A stretch of DNA of 64,000 nt from assembly GCF_004210375.1 (NCBI RefSeq), contig NC_134833.1, forward strand, positions 18,903,396 through 18,967,395, read 5' to 3'. This document shows, piece after piece, positions 35,258 to 61,592 of the stretch. Each line of letters begins with the position of its first letter. Position 1 is the stretch's first letter. The notes below the pieces were generated by a model, which was not told the origin of the DNA, did no database searches, and saw only the letters and a program-made list of their open reading frames with translations. Made by a program: the position numbers and the translations under genes. Source of the DNA: Tachypleus tridentatus. Lineage: Eukaryota; Arthropoda; Merostomata; Xiphosura; Limulidae.

Positions 35258-35890
35258 TTATAAGAAAATGATCACTGCTCCTGGGTTATTTTCAACCCTC
35301 CAAGAAAAGTGGGGGAATAGTGAAGGGGAGCAAATTGAGAGATAAATAGCAGTAAAGGACATTATAGGTGAATGAAAATAAGTACAAGAATCAGTATTGA
35401 AAAGAGAAAGGTTGTGATCAGAGAGCATATGCTCTATGGAGCGACCTCTCCCATTAATAACAGCACTTCCCCAGAGGGAATGATATTCATTAAAGTCCCC
35501 CAGGATTAAACAGGGAGACAGCAACTGTTCAATGAAAGCATCAAGGTCTGATTGATCACAGATGTCTCCAGGCAACAGGTAGCGAGAACAAACAGTGATG
35601 GTATGACCCAAGGAAACATGTATGGCTACAGCCTCCAATGATGTGTCGAGTGGCAAAGACAGGGTGTGCACATGCTAATCAACCAACAGTGCCACCCCTC
35701 CATGCGCTCGTTCATCACACAGCTTAACATTTCTGTACAAAGAAAACTCCTGAAAGGTGACTGTATTGGCAGGTTTCAGAAATGTTTCCTGAAAGGAAAG
35801 ACATACAGGATGGAAGGAAGCAATTAGTTCTTTGATGTCATCCAGATTAGAATGTAAACCTCGACAGTTCCATTGTATCAAGGTGGCCAT
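35258..35890 (-). pseudogene. LINE ORF2 endonuclease domain, broken
   Basis: The frame begins MATLIQWNCRGLHSNLDDIK with the WNCRG motif, and the expected QET motif follows in SFQETFL. After a stop near 35673 the second frame carries LILGDFNEYHSLWGS, the GDFN active-site motif. It ends near FSWRVENNPG, close to where an SSDHF-like motif is expected. This is the exonuclease/endonuclease/phosphatase fold that nicks target DNA in LINEs. Confidence 0.9.
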
Positions 35891-36284
35891 TTTTATTTAT
35901 GTGTAGGTGAATTGGGTGGAGAGCCCTTCTGTTTACGACCACGTTTTTTTTCTTTATTGTCTTTATTCGAGGAAGGTCTGTCGACCTCCATGGATCCTGC
36001 CCTCAGTCAATTGGGGCAGGTCTTTATTGTTGGAAGAGGATTACAGCGACTGAGGAGGTGAACAAATGATCGTTTTGCATCTTGGAGTGGGTGAAGATGT
36101 ACTCTAGGAAATGCCCATACCCAGAACCAAAGGAAGTGGATCTTGGGGTTTGCTGGAATGTATGTTAGGGACAGAGATGGATGTTGACGTTGATTCATCA
36201 ACTTTTTTAACCATGGAGATCAAAGACTTTTCATTTGGTTTGAGAACAATTCTTTTGGAGGCACAGAGAGATCTGTCTGCACTT

Positions 36285-37068
36285 TCACTGTAATAGTGGA
36301 ATGAAGTGCAGCAGCATAATCCAAGATGAAGTGGTGGACAGCAACTTTCGAGCCTCAGGGTAAGTAATGTTATGAATCATTTTCAAATGCTGCACCTCTT
36401 TTTCTTCCAACCATTTAGGGCAAGAATGAAAATAGGATGAGTGAGAGCCATTGCAATTGATGAAATGAGGGTCCATTTCACACCCATAGGCATCATGGTC
36501 CTTGCCACTGCAACAAGCAGACATCAAGGAACCATGACATGTCATCTTCAAGTAACCGAACTGCTGACACTGGAAACATCCGAGTGTCTGGAATGTATGG
36601 CTGAACTTTGCAATTGATGGTGGCAGGTGGATGCAGTGATGTAAATCTCAAAACGAGGACATTGGTCAGCATCATAATTCCATCTTTACGAATGGAGATA
36701 TGCCTCACTACAGAAACTCCTTGGGTGGAGATACCAGCTAGAATCTCCAACTTAGGGATGTTTTTCAAATCCCTCTTAACAATAACTCCTTTGAATGCAA
36801 GAGGAGTTCAGTGTTGAGATGTAGATGTTTCCACCAATATGTCACAGGAGCAAAGTTTCTTTACTGACTTTGGAGAACCTGCAAGTCCCTTCTGAATGGA
36901 AAAGGGAGACATCTGTCTTGAAGCTTTGTCTGAAAAAGAATGTAGTATAAGAAAATGAGGTGCAGATATTACAGATGTTGAAGATTGCTGCTCAAAATCT
37001 TCAAGACGTGGTCGTTTATCTATAGACTGTTTTCTCACTATTTTATTTAAGTTTTTATTTGGATGAAC
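36285..37068 (-). pseudogene. LINE ORF1 (gag-like nucleic-acid-binding protein), broken
   Basis: The frame starting MVHPNKNLNKIVRK runs to KLCSCDILVETSTSQH, is shifted and continues with LAGISTQGVSVVRHISIRKD. A further shift leads to the zinc knuckle region. The first knuckle reads CFQCQQFGYLKMTC, a CX2CX3GX5C pattern with Tyr where His is usual; the second (CCSGKDHDAYGC) has also decayed. The last part, SCPKWLEEKEVQHLK, is characteristic of this ORF1 family. In active relatives the protein coats the element's RNA. Confidence 0.85.
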
Positions 37069-37480
37069 CATAATAACAAAAAAGAATGTATCAGTGACCA
37101 CTGACTCCACCCACCATACAGTCCTACGAGGAGACGCACTACAATGCCAAAAAAGGACAGTGCAGCAGAGCCAGCGTTTTGAGAGCACTATACACAGCAT
37201 CATATATAGCGTCCACAACACTTGCTGAGAACATCCAACGCTGGTACTTGGTTGACCACAGGGGTGCCTATCCCAAGATCGCCCATCTACAGGAATTCAA
37301 AACCAAAGTGATGTGTTAGGGTTTAATCCCTCAACCACCAGGATCCTCTCCTCCCTTCACGAGTCACGACAAACACGTGGGTGGATGTTTAGATCCCAGA
37401 GGAAGTAAACTGAAAGAACAGAACCTTCCCTAGGAGGTCCCCTCACCACGTACAGGAATCCACACCGAGGGGTTGAATTG

Positions 37481-38813
37481 TATAAAATCAGTTAATGTCA
37501 AGCAAGTTACGTTCGATATTAAAAGCATAAAATTACTTCCCATACACACACACACACACACACACATACAATGCACCGTTTCAGTTCAATTGGTAACAAC
37601 AAAAGTTTAACATGGTTTCTATTCTTATGCTCACATTAACTTGTCTTAGACCTTCTTTTCAGTCAATTTTAAGAACAAAAATATTTGAGTCAAAAGTTCT
37701 ATTACATATATGCATAGATTCATTATACAATGATCACGCATCATTGACCATCTCTTTAACACCCTTTCTCTTATTTAGCGAAAGTCCCTCGTCAAACAAG
37801 TTAGCACTCAACAAATGTTCTGCTTTACCTGTACAGGATTGCAGAAGTAATTTTTTGTTCCCTTGTCGCTTAGCATATTAATTTGATACCATTATATCTC
37901 TGTTAACCACGACCAATGTACATTTAAGCGCATTACACGTAAAGCACTTTTAAACTACATATATTTTAATCAGTCTTAAATCGTGCTCCGCAAATATATA
38001 AGGTGAATAAAAGTTTGAAATTCTATTTGTCGTTTGTCTCTGGATTAAGGTTAATTTTGTTCACAGATATATTACACCTATTGGCACAGAAACAGTTTAA
38101 TAACCTACAGCAGTAAAATACACTTTTTCTCTCTTTGAAATAAAAGCAACTTTGCGATTTATTTTTTTCTAACAGGATAGTTCTCTGTAACTGAAGTCAG
38201 AAACGTACTCTCGTTGAATTTCTCCCAGATGTTTCATCGTAAAGCCTGGCTTCGGATAAAATGTTTATTCTGCTATATGATATATTACTAATTTCGATTA
38301 CTTTCAAAAAAATAATTCGAAGTTAACGAGTTATACTTTAACTCGTCTAAATTTATGTTTTTCTTTCCTTACAGTTTGTTTCCTTTTAACGTAGAAATTA
38401 TAAACATTTCATCCCTTACGAAATTAGGCCTAAGTGATGAAGTCTATAACAACAGTCTCTCACTTCCGATTACGAAGTAATACAAAAACAATCTATAAAA
38501 ATTGAAGTTTTGAAGTGTTAATATCTTCAGCTTTGCCATATTTTGGACAGGTCAGGTTACCAAAAGTGATTAAAATTCAAACTCTTAACTGAAACTTTAA
38601 TTTTTAAATTAAGTTGAACAATAACATGTTGACCATATGCTTTATTTTAGGCTTATTTCTTCATCTTATCATCGTTTAAATATCGTTTGAAATGTTTTAA
38701 GCATTTTAATAGAACATTTAATACATTATGGTGTGTACATTTCTTTAATAAATGATCGTACGTATATACAAAAATCAACCAAAACATATACAACGTTGTA
38801 ACAGTGTGTAAAG
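37481..38813. other. Spacer with a short CA microsatellite
   Basis: A (CA)n tract of about 24 bases lies at 37543-37567. No gene recognised; an open frame at 37612-37881 lacks recognisable motifs. Confidence 0.45.
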
Positions 38814-38900
38814 TTTGTTTATTTATTTTTGAATTGTCTCAAAGCTACACGAGGGCTATTCTCTGCAAATCGTCCCTAATTTAGCAGTGTAAGACTAGAG
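38814..38900 (-). repeat. SINE-A tail fragment
   Basis: The tail GTTTGTTTATTTATTTTTGA through TTTAGCAGTGTAAGACTAGAG; body and head are missing. Confidence 0.8.
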
Positions 38901-38984
38901 ATTGAAATTAGTAGATTGTTTTTCTATAAAATTAATTTTTTGTACAACAGTGGAATTATGATTAAAAATGATCAAACAACAGGA

Positions 38985-41310
38985 TGTTTTTTTTAATAAC
39001 TTTATTGGTAGCTTTTACGATTTTTAAAGCTAAACGTATGGCATAATTATTATAAAACAAAATTCGTTGAAAAACAATGAAACTTATTATTTCTGGAATG
39101 GAAAATAATGCCACAATACTGATCAGTTACTTAGACAAGTTTTAAGTTGACAAATAATAGTATAACTTTAACAAATAAACTAAAAGCCTGTAAAGTTGCA
39201 TATTACTATAGATTATATTTCTTACAGAAACCACGCACACTGTTTGATACGTACCCTACACTCTAGCAACATGTGCTCCGTTTTTATTCAAATATTTAGG
39301 CATCAACCAAATTAGAAAACTAAAATTAGTAAGTTTCATGCTAAAACAAATCTCAGTAACATGGTTGTGAATGCAAGATCTTTCGTACCTTAACAAGTAC
39401 CATCATTACATAAAAGTCGAAAACAATTACACAATTATATAAATTAAAAAAGTCATTCTTATAATAAAAAATTCCCCCATCCCTCTAACAGGATCTACAT
39501 AAATTTTTTTTTATAAAGTCAAGTGCCAGCACTGGTATTGGTCTTTGGTTGCGAGTTTTCTGCATGGCCCATTATCTTATAATAATACATTATGAGTCTT
39601 GAGAGGGGTGAGGTTGGAATACCACACGCACACAGCAGGCACCATAGTCTGTACGAGTTCATATTTAAAATGCACATTACACAGCTTCGATAGAGCTAGG
39701 AAGCATATTTTAATTTCCAGAATACAAATTACCATGGGATCAGTATGAAACCTTGCTTGTGGTGACCATATATTTAGTATCTACACAACTTTTAGGTTGC
39801 AAAAACAGTAAACCAGAGATAAACCACAGATCCATACTACATGAAAAAAAAAATTATTTCAAACATAATTAGAACAGTGAATATTATAGCACATCACCAA
39901 TGGATTTGTTTTTTGAAATGTTTAAGTTGTACACACAACAATAACTTGCATCCTCCACTAATCAAATATTTCACAGTAACAAATCTCAAGAACAAATTAC
40001 TAGTAGTAATTATAAATAAAAGCAGAAGTCTCCATAATGGAATCTTCAGGTTTAAGTACACTTTTGCCTTTGAAGTGGAAAAAACGATAGTCATTTAATG
40101 TTTACATAACTCTAATAAAACATAAAAAAAAAGTGTTAGATTTGTGATCAACTCCCAAATTAGCTGAGAATGTGTTGGTTGTTTTTTAAATAATCGGTGT
40201 ACCATGACAACAAATTAACCATTCATGCATTTTTGAAAGTGCAACTTTTACATAAAATTTATACACTTAACTATATATGAAGAGCATAATGTTTAATGAA
40301 ATTGAATAGACACTACAATTGTAATTGATTAGATGCCTACAGACGATAACTGAACATGTCCAACACAGCTTACATTATAAATTTAGTCCTTACTATATAC
40401 TTAAGTGTTGCCAGGTCCCGTATACAAAAGGCAGTCCTGTGACAAAGCACATGACAAACTAGGACTCTTATGAACAGAGTACCATTTTAAAATGACAGCT
40501 TTACAGCTGGCTCAGAAACCACATCTATTAACAGTATGTCAAAATATTTGATTACACAGACAACAGTGACTAGTTCAAGACTGAGACTGAAGCCTTTAGG
40601 GTGTTACATTTTCATGTATAACTCCTGCTTGGTTAAGGAGATACACCGCATGTAGGTACTGAAGTGGAGATGTTTCCACAGTGGCAGACTCAACTAGATG
40701 ACTTATCAGCACCTAGGATAAAGGACATCTCTATCCAGTAATGGGCGGATTTGTTACCGAAGTCTCCTAAATCAACCAAAGCCAACTTATGAGCCAGTCT
40801 TACAGCCATATTAACTAGAATATTTAGGTGTATCAACAGCACAGAGACACTCGAAGCACTGTTGACTGTACCACATTTATCTCGCTTCTAATTTACTAGC
40901 TGACTTTTGGCACAGACTGACAATTTAAGACCCATAAGCTTTCTCACGTCTACAAAACATATTAAGCAAAAGGATTATTTTGAAGTGCAAAACAAAAAAA
41001 AATATATTTAAAAAAATCATTGTGCATTTAGGAACCTGCATGCTTCAAAGTTGTCTGATTAATCAAGGATCTGGAGAGGTTGAGATCAGAGTGCTAGGTT
41101 ATGCTACAGAGTACTAAGTCTTTCTGGTGGGCCCAAGAGGAAAAAGAGTGTGTATAGGAAGAGTGCCACCCAGTACATCCAAACACAAACCCTTCAAAAC
41201 CACAAGCTCACTGTCCACCTCTCAGTAGAGTGATACCAAATATGCAAAAGTGGCATCAGTAATGAAAAGCAGATGAAGTCAGTCAACAGGGTGATTTAGT
41301 CTCTCTTTTT
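38985..41310 (-). other. Probable 3' untranslated region of the Gq alpha gene
   Basis: From the distal stop codon to the candidate poly(A) signal there is no coding frame and no SINE or transposon that I recognise. A long unspliced 3' untranslated region would fit. The extent is inference. Confidence 0.35.
39001..39006 (-). terminator. Candidate polyadenylation signal of the Gq alpha gene
   Basis: AATAAA on the minus strand, 2.3 kb downstream of the distal stop codon and followed by an A-rich stretch. Other AATAAA motifs occur in the same AT-rich region (for example near 39285), so the actual end is unknown. Confidence 0.25.
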
Positions 41311-54004
<12,694 letters not shown>

Positions 54005-57000
54005 CTGCACAAAAGAAAAAATATAAGGCTTAAGAATAGCTTTACATGATGGACAACATACTTTTTGGAAAAATCTTTAACGTCAGACACACACTTGGTA
54101 ATACATACACACACACACACACATGCACAAAAGACAGAAAAAATTGATTCCTTCATACAATATTTAGAAATCATAAATACTGAAAATCATTCTTGCAAAG
54201 TTTTGTAAAGAACACTACTGAAAGCTACAGGAAGACTTAACTGAAATCAAAGCATTTAAAGAAAACTGAAAAGAGATATAATGGAAATCAGCATTTGAAG
54301 GAATATTCAGATTTTTCTTATTAAAATCAGTTACCTGAAATAAAGAAATTTTCGTTCAATTATCAAGTCTGTGTGTCATTAAAGTAGCAGTATAATGAAT
54401 GGCCCCCATTCTGGTTATACTGCAGGTATAACATATACAGTACCTCATAAAATGGTTTAATCATCTTAATATAGTTTGATGAGTTACTACTCAACATGTT
54501 TGACACAAGAAAACACAACTTTTACTTTAAGGCATGCTCTGACAAATGAATATCTACACATCTTGTACTCACCACTATATACAAACAAGTATTTATAAGT
54601 AACATTTTCATGTTCCTTTGAAATCATTACTTGGTTACAAAGCTTATCATGCCTTTTATAGAGTCAACAAGACGTTATCACATTTACACAGTTTCACTGA
54701 TATGATTAACTACTGTGAAAACTGTTACACCATTTAGATACTAACAGATAACCTGAAAGCGACACGAAAAACAACCAGATTCTGGTGAGGTGGTAACTTG
54801 ACTGTCCAAGGATATTAGAAAGAAAACTCAGATGATTGCTATGGATATCCAGACATGAAAACCAGTAGATTAATTTTTTAATTTTTCCTATAAATACAAA
54901 GTATGATGGAAGTATATAGCTGTAACATTTAAGTCAAAACTTTCCTCACTTCTTGCTCATTAAGGACAAGAGAAAGTTAAAAAGATTACAATTAATGTGA
55001 TAGATACGACTGAGCATTATCAAACTAAAATAGAAGCTGCTAGAAAGGTCGCATTTATGGCCTAAGTACCTGGGTAGATGAGACAATTATCTGAAGGTTG
55101 GTAATTAATCTGACACCCTACACCTAACAAACCCTACATATGAAAGATAAAGAGAGTACTGGTGAGAAGAACATTTCTACAATTCATACTCTACATGGTG
55201 AAAATGTGTTTTAAATGTATAAAACAAATTCTGACCTTTTTATAGGGTGACCTATAAGAATAGTTTAGTATCAATTTAAAGATTTTTTTTCTGTTTTTCT
55301 AACAAAATGCAGTACAATTGAGCATATTAAAAACTTGTTTCGTTTTTATTTTCATTACTTTAATTTTATTTATTATTCACAAACACCTTCACATACACAA
55401 GACCTAAAATTTCTTATTTTAAAGTCACTCTTTCATATCATTTTAAACAATATACTCTGTGAAACTTGACTTAATAAGATCACTACAAGTTTCTGAGTAG
55501 CTAATGCAAGTCTTGCTATATTTTGTTCCAACAATAAAATTAGTGGATGAAATTGTTTGAAACTTCCTAAGAACTTTCATAAACACACATAGTTTAAGAA
55601 ATATAAAGCACGTTACTTTAGACACATTAGGAAGTGGTATTTATGAGATATGATTATGATATTTATATTTATTCCAGATTCTTACTTATGTTTTAGTACA
55701 TTAATTTGAAATCACTAAGAACTTCTTTATAACCATATACCTTCCTTATACTTTCAAATATACAAAATTGAAAATAATACTTAAAAGTGAACGTAAACAA
55801 TGTGTATCTTAAATAGCACTTCACATTTATATATGCACATGAAAAACATTTGAATTTTTTTCATAAATGTACTGTTATTTCAAGTTTTTTAATTGCAGCC
55901 TTACTTTTGCTTATTGTGCCAATAAAAACCTGAAGTCAGCAGCATGAACTTTGTAGGCTTTCCATAAGTTATCACAACTGTTTTGGGTTACTTGTGTTTA
56001 GTCTAGCACAGGTGAATTTGAAATTACTGAAGTAGGAAAGTAAGAGAGCATTCAGTATTTGAATGTCATTTCATTCAACTCATATCCTTGCACACCGTTT
56101 CACTACACAGACAAAACTTTAACTGCCACTAACAGTGAACATATGTAGTAGTTACCATACAGGCAGTTTGAATAACACCATCTGACACTATTAACATGAT
56201 ACATCCTGTTACAAGAGATTATCAAAGGATACAGACATCCTAAATTACAAAGAAAATCACTTTACAGCTCTTGAAAGATTAGTCATATTCGCATTCCTCT
56301 TGTTATAGGCAAAGTTTATACTGGAATTGCAAACTCAAGCTCTTCAGTGTATAAACACCCCAACTGCGAGAATGACACAGATTCACCTCTATTATTGAGA
56401 CAAACGTGTTTAGTGTGTTTCGCATCCAACATATGGCTTTTACTGTTGCCATTGTACTCAAGTTTTAAACCCTTTGCAAAATATCAGAATACTTTTTATA
56501 TATCAGTGACTGTTTTTAACTATAAAGCAACAACAACAAAAGTGTGCATTTTACTACAAAGTAAAGATAGGAAAAAGGAAAATACAAACTTATGCAGTAC
56601 TAGTAGCAATAGTACATACATATCACATAAGGTTATTTTTTGAAACACAATCATTTTTATTATGAACTAAATATAATGTTAAACTCAATTACTGAACTTA
56701 AAATTGCTAATTTTAATGCAAAAGAATATAAAAAATTACAAATTCATTCAGTTCAAATTACTAAGCCTAATTCACTTAACGATCATCTACTTGACAGATC
56801 TTAACCCTAACATCCATAGATCAACGTTTTTCCTAAGAAATACCTAATTTAAGTTTTCAATAAAATGATTAATATAAATATATATAGATACAATACAGCT
56901 TGATTTAAGCTACAATAGAATAATAAAAAGTCTCACACATCCCATGAAGTTTTGTCAAAAAGCAAATAAATTTTCTGAGGTTTATAAATAAAATACTATT

Positions 57001-59540
57001 GACCACTACAAACAGAACCTCTGTATAAAATGGCAGCTACTATAAAAAGCACCACCCATGCTATATAGTAAAATCCAGAGAAAAAGGTTTCATCATGTGC
57101 TTTGCTTATCGTCCTATGATTGGCCAAATATGAAATAAGCAGCAATTGTAATAACATAGCACTGAAATCGACACCATAAACTAGGATTGGTTACAACTTT
57201 TACAACTGAGGTTTAACAACCCCTCATGCTGTTTTATAAAGAAAACAGACTAGAATAATATTTACGTGCCAATCATGGAATCAGCACTAGAGTGAAATGA
57301 AAAACTTTTTCCCTGGTGGGTGCTTATAGCCTCAAACATATTTTGGGATTTTATTATATGTTTCTTCAAACTTCATTACGTATTGTTTGAATTTTGAATT
57401 TTGCACAAGGCTACTTGAGGGCTATCTGCTCTAGGTGTCCCTAATTTAGCAGTGTAAGACAAGAGGAAAGACAGCTAGTCATCACCACTCACTGCCAATT
57501 CTTGGGATACTCTTTTACCAATGAATAGTGGGATTGACCATCACATTATAACACCTCCAACCCTTCATTAAGTAATACAAATTAGTAAACATAACTAAAT
57601 GTTAACTATCTGCATAAAGTAAAATCTAAAAATCATTAAAAGATAAATTCTCTACAATTTCTTTTTCAATTCACAAATTCAATTTTGCTCTCACAATAAG
57701 ACCAAATGGCCCGAGTAGGTAAAACAACAAAAATTACTGTCCATGTTGTTAATTAAAAAAATACCAAAATTTAACAGTTAACTACCTATTTAATTGTAAT
57801 TGTGTTATTTCATCAAGTTATAGCTTCAGCATAGCAGTTCATACCAGTTTTATTTTTAATATACAAACTTTTATCTCACAGCTCCATCTCTTGTCCAATT
57901 TGACATCTAATTACAACTGTGATTATTGAGGATTCCTTTTTTGTTTTTAATTGATTTATTGAATAATAATATTTTTAAGCAACCCCCTTTTAGTAAAGAA
58001 CTATTCCAATAAGCTTTATTTTTCCTCAAGTAATTTCAATGACTAATTACACAGTGATCATCTCAGTATTTTGTATACTACTAACAGTAAAAAGTATGAA
58101 GTGAATACTGAATTTTGAGTGGTTCATTATTTTGGATAAAGAAAGCATTAAAAACAATAATTTAATTTCTAGTTAGGTGTTTAGAATAATAATACCTTTG
58201 AAGGATTATTTTTTAGTCTTCACAGTTTTTAAACACCTGTTAATGTTTATGATAACATTTTGCTGTTAGTTACCCTATTTGTAGTTTAAGTATTTCAAAT
58301 AATGAAAACCTGGTACTGAAATGAGGCCTTAAATTATTTTAGATTTCATTGTAGTCATAATTTCAGTTCTGAACTTTCATGCTTTTTCATTTGCGTTATG
58401 CACTAATAAAAATTTTTTAATCTATCTCACAAGCTGAAATACCTATCACCTGATAGAGAACGTTTAAGTCAACATTTTCTCAAATAAAAAATACACGTCC
58501 AATAATACTTACCTTCCCTCACGCTGAAGATATTACTGGACTGCTAGTGTTTCTTCGTTTGCTCATTTATGCATTGGTCTGATTTTTAATTGCTTGCTTC
58601 AGTCTATCATTCCACACTTAACCCTATTCCGATGGATACCAGCTCAAAAACCATGTCATCATGTTTGCTGGCATGCATTCAAAGCTTTATTGAACTGCTA
58701 TTTTATAAATTTATGTCAATATGTCTGGTATCAAATTGTGGAATATAATTCAAATTTCAGTATTAAATGATTGTTAATTTCATAACTTAAAAGTAAATAT
58801 AAAAAAAAACACTTAAATATTGATTTATATGAGTCACGTGATATGTTGAATGCAATACTGATTCAGATTAAATGTTTGTGATGTTAAAATAGTAATTTCA
58901 TAGTTTCATACAAACTAGAAGCTTAAATTACCAATATTGATAAGCTAGAATATTAACACAAGAACTCCATATCTTTCCTATGCACTGAGATATTGGTTAT
59001 GTACTTAACAAAACCCAGTAATCCAGCTCACCTCTTTCTATTTTTGGTGACAATCCCTTACATATAATTACTTAAATATATGACACGTGAATAACCAATT
59101 AAAAGTTCAGAATGTTCCCACAGTCACTCTCTGTCATTTTAAAGTGCTTCCCAGTCATCTCGTTCTTCTGAACCAAGATATCAAGAAGGTAGATTATCTT
59201 TAGTCTGCTTGAATTTATATATATAACCATAAATTTTAAGCCATAAACAAAACACATTAAAATTAAATAAACTATGCTGCACATTTTAAAAAAGATCCTA
59301 GGGTACATGCTACAATGTGGAATTATAAAATGTATCTTTGGTTTGGGAGGTGACTGCAAAAGTAGCTTTCACATTGTTGTGGGGATACATCATCTATTAA
59401 GTTTTAACCTCCAATTCGCTAGTCTCACATAAGAAGATCAGAAACTTAGGAATTAGGAGAACAATATGTGGGTACTTAAGCCCACAATGTCCCACATCTA
59501 TATCACTCTTCACTGCCAGCAGACAGTCGTGGGAAGGTGG
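54005..59540 (-). other. Upstream Gq alpha intron sequence (exon 3 not found)
   Basis: I looked on the minus strand for the helical-domain exons of Gq alpha and saw none. A CA microsatellite (about 54108-54124) and a partial SINE-A (57383-57562) are the only elements recognised. An AAG|gtaagt-like site at about 58500-58520 on the minus strand has no coding sequence before it. Confidence 0.55.
57383..57562 (-). repeat. SINE-A, reverse, head missing
   Basis: From TTGTTTGAATTTTGAATTTT to CATTATAACACCTCCAACCC: tail and body only. It is the only SINE-A between 38.9 kb and the right end. Confidence 0.85.
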
Positions 59541-60410
59541 TGGTGAGTTTGGAGTTTTATGGTGCAAAGTAACTAGACTATCTGCTCCAAACATCCAGTA
59601 AAAGGATAACAGTAAAAGTGATAAAATTCATAAAATAGAATCAAGGTAAAACAAAGTTGAATTTTTGAATTGAAACTGAAACAGCATAAAATCCAATTTG
59701 TATGTCTAGTGTACAGCAATACGAGAGAAATTATAGTAATACTAGTTTTAAAGGATATTTTGTAGCATAAGTTGAATGGTCATAACTTGCCAGGATGACT
59801 AACATATGTACAAACATCAGCATTAGTCATATGAAGTTGGCCTTTCCAGTCCTGGTTTTGAGTTATTTGCTGTCACTGCCATTTTCTAATTTCATATCAA
59901 AATAGTTGTACTTCAAAAAGGAATTTAGAATATGGTTTAATTTATGAATTAAAAACTTAAAGTGTTAAAAAGGTCAATGGTCTTTAAAATACTGAAAACA
60001 TTTCTAAGGTGGGCAGTGTCGCCATTGCTGATGATGCTGTCCAACGTTATGGGTAAACCTCAGGATAAAACACGTCTAAAATGGTGCTGTGGTTGAGATT
60101 TGGGAAAGAATGGGAACGTGTGAAACCCACACAGGCCTGGAATCGCTGATTCATTAAAAAAATGTTTAATAAAAATTGGTAAATTGCCTTGCAACCCATA
60201 CAAGTGGAGGTCTGACAAGACACCATACCACCATGTTGTACCATAAGCTTTCTCAAGGTAAAAAAAAATACACAAACAAGATGTCGTCATTTGAGAAAGG
60301 TTTCCCTGATTGGCATTTTAAGTCCAATCAGGAGGTCCACAGTGAAGTGATGTATTTGGAATCCACACTGAATGGGTGAAAGGAGGTTGTTTATTTATTT
60401 ACTCTTCTAT
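59540..60410 (-). mobile_element. Truncated second copy of the RNase H LINE
   Basis: 59550-60090 matches the 3' end of the element at 32620-33190 (TTTTATGGTGCAAAG at the terminus; CCAACGTTATGG and ACCTCAGGATAAAAC further in). Above about 60095 it jumps to a reverse transcriptase fragment: YLEKAYGTTWWYG and LQGNLPIFIKHFFNE. This is the palm region with the first catalytic Asp area (normally DLEKAYDTTW). The part in between, including YVDD and RNase H, is deleted. Confidence 0.82.
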
Positions 60411-61592
60411 GTTCTAAGAAAAATAAATTTAAAAACTTATTTGTACATAGTAATAATTTATATATAATGTGTGATAATTAAAATGTGACTCTATTTAACC
60501 AAATACTAGTCCACTAAAACACAGCCAACAGAGGTTACTTTGTAAAGACTAAAGATCAGTTTTACATTATTGGATACAGTAAGCATGAATGCATGTGCAC
60601 TGCATCAAAGCAAGTCATGTAATGTTAGTCAGGCATGGCTGTGAAGTCAATATAATAAATAAAATACATCTGTATACATAAAAATATATAATGTTTTGAG
60701 ATTTAAGCAATTTAGCCTAAATATGTATTTTTAGTTTATAATCTGTTATAATCTGTAGCCAATGAAAAAAAACTTGTATTTGTTTCCTACTTTTTAGGGT
60801 GGTTACAAAGTCAGTCAAATTTATGCAGTTAAAGTAGATAAAATAACAGACAAAATATAAAGTCCAATTAAAAACAAATATTTGAAATGTAGATTTTTGG
60901 GACAAAAACAATATCACAAAAATCATTTTGCACTTGGTCTAGTAACAAAACAAACAAATCTTTAGTAAAAATACTTCTTTCAAATATCCGATTTCTTGTG
61001 CACAAAACAAATTTGTGCAAACTTTACTAAGAGTATCAAATTTTGTGAAGACACCCATACTGCATCAAAAGTTACAATATAAATACTTAACTCTTACTTT
61101 ATACTAAGCCCATTGCAAAACAGGATAGTTACACTTAGCAATATTTGAATCCTGACATTCACCACATACTTCAAAGTACCCTCTATCTTGAAACTGTACA
61201 TAAGAATACTGTCACTTTTTTAGACAGACCAAATCTGTATTCTCTAACACCAACACTTAAAACAATCCAGGACGCCTATGCCCTTTGTTTGACACCTAAT
61301 TCATGCACTATAGGTGAAATTTCAAATGAGCAGTTACCACTGTTGGTCAGACTCTAACTAGATAACCTAGGTTCCACTACTCAGGGTTGAAATTATAGGT
61401 AAATGGTCCCTATATCCCATGGTGGTAGCTAGGACATTTGAACCAGAACAGATACACACATATTTGTGTTATGAGCGGATCTCAACCTTTAGCTCTCGAC
61501 TGATGTATTCCAAGCTACCAGAATCAAGACAAGAATGTAACCAACACCAAAGTGGACAAACTTTCTCCTCAACCTGAAGAATTTCAAAAGGC
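60411..61592. other. Spacer, no gene recognised
   Basis: AT-rich up to about 61080; then a less AT-rich part that leads into the 49-bp array. No protein motif seen on either strand. Confidence 0.4.

Larger units (their letters stand above)
32620..37480 (-). mobile_element. Non-LTR retrotransposon with RNase H (I/jockey-like), internally deleted
   Basis: In minus-strand order the element shows a 5' leader and a gag-like ORF1 with zinc knuckles (37068-36285). An apurinic endonuclease domain, a truncated reverse transcriptase and an RNase H domain follow. The 3' end lies near 32620, where TTTTATGGTGCAAAGGAACT marks the terminus (compare 59550). The combination gag with CCHC, endonuclease, reverse transcriptase and RNase H is typical of I-superclade LINEs. 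Stops, frameshifts, a deletion in the reverse transcriptase and a foreign insertion make it non-functional. The 5' boundary is approximate. Confidence 0.9.

Noticed and set aside
58500-58560. Possible upstream Gq alpha exon ending at an AAG|gtaagt-like donor
   Set aside because: The sequence before the donor does not encode any part of G alpha, and no acceptor or open frame was evident.
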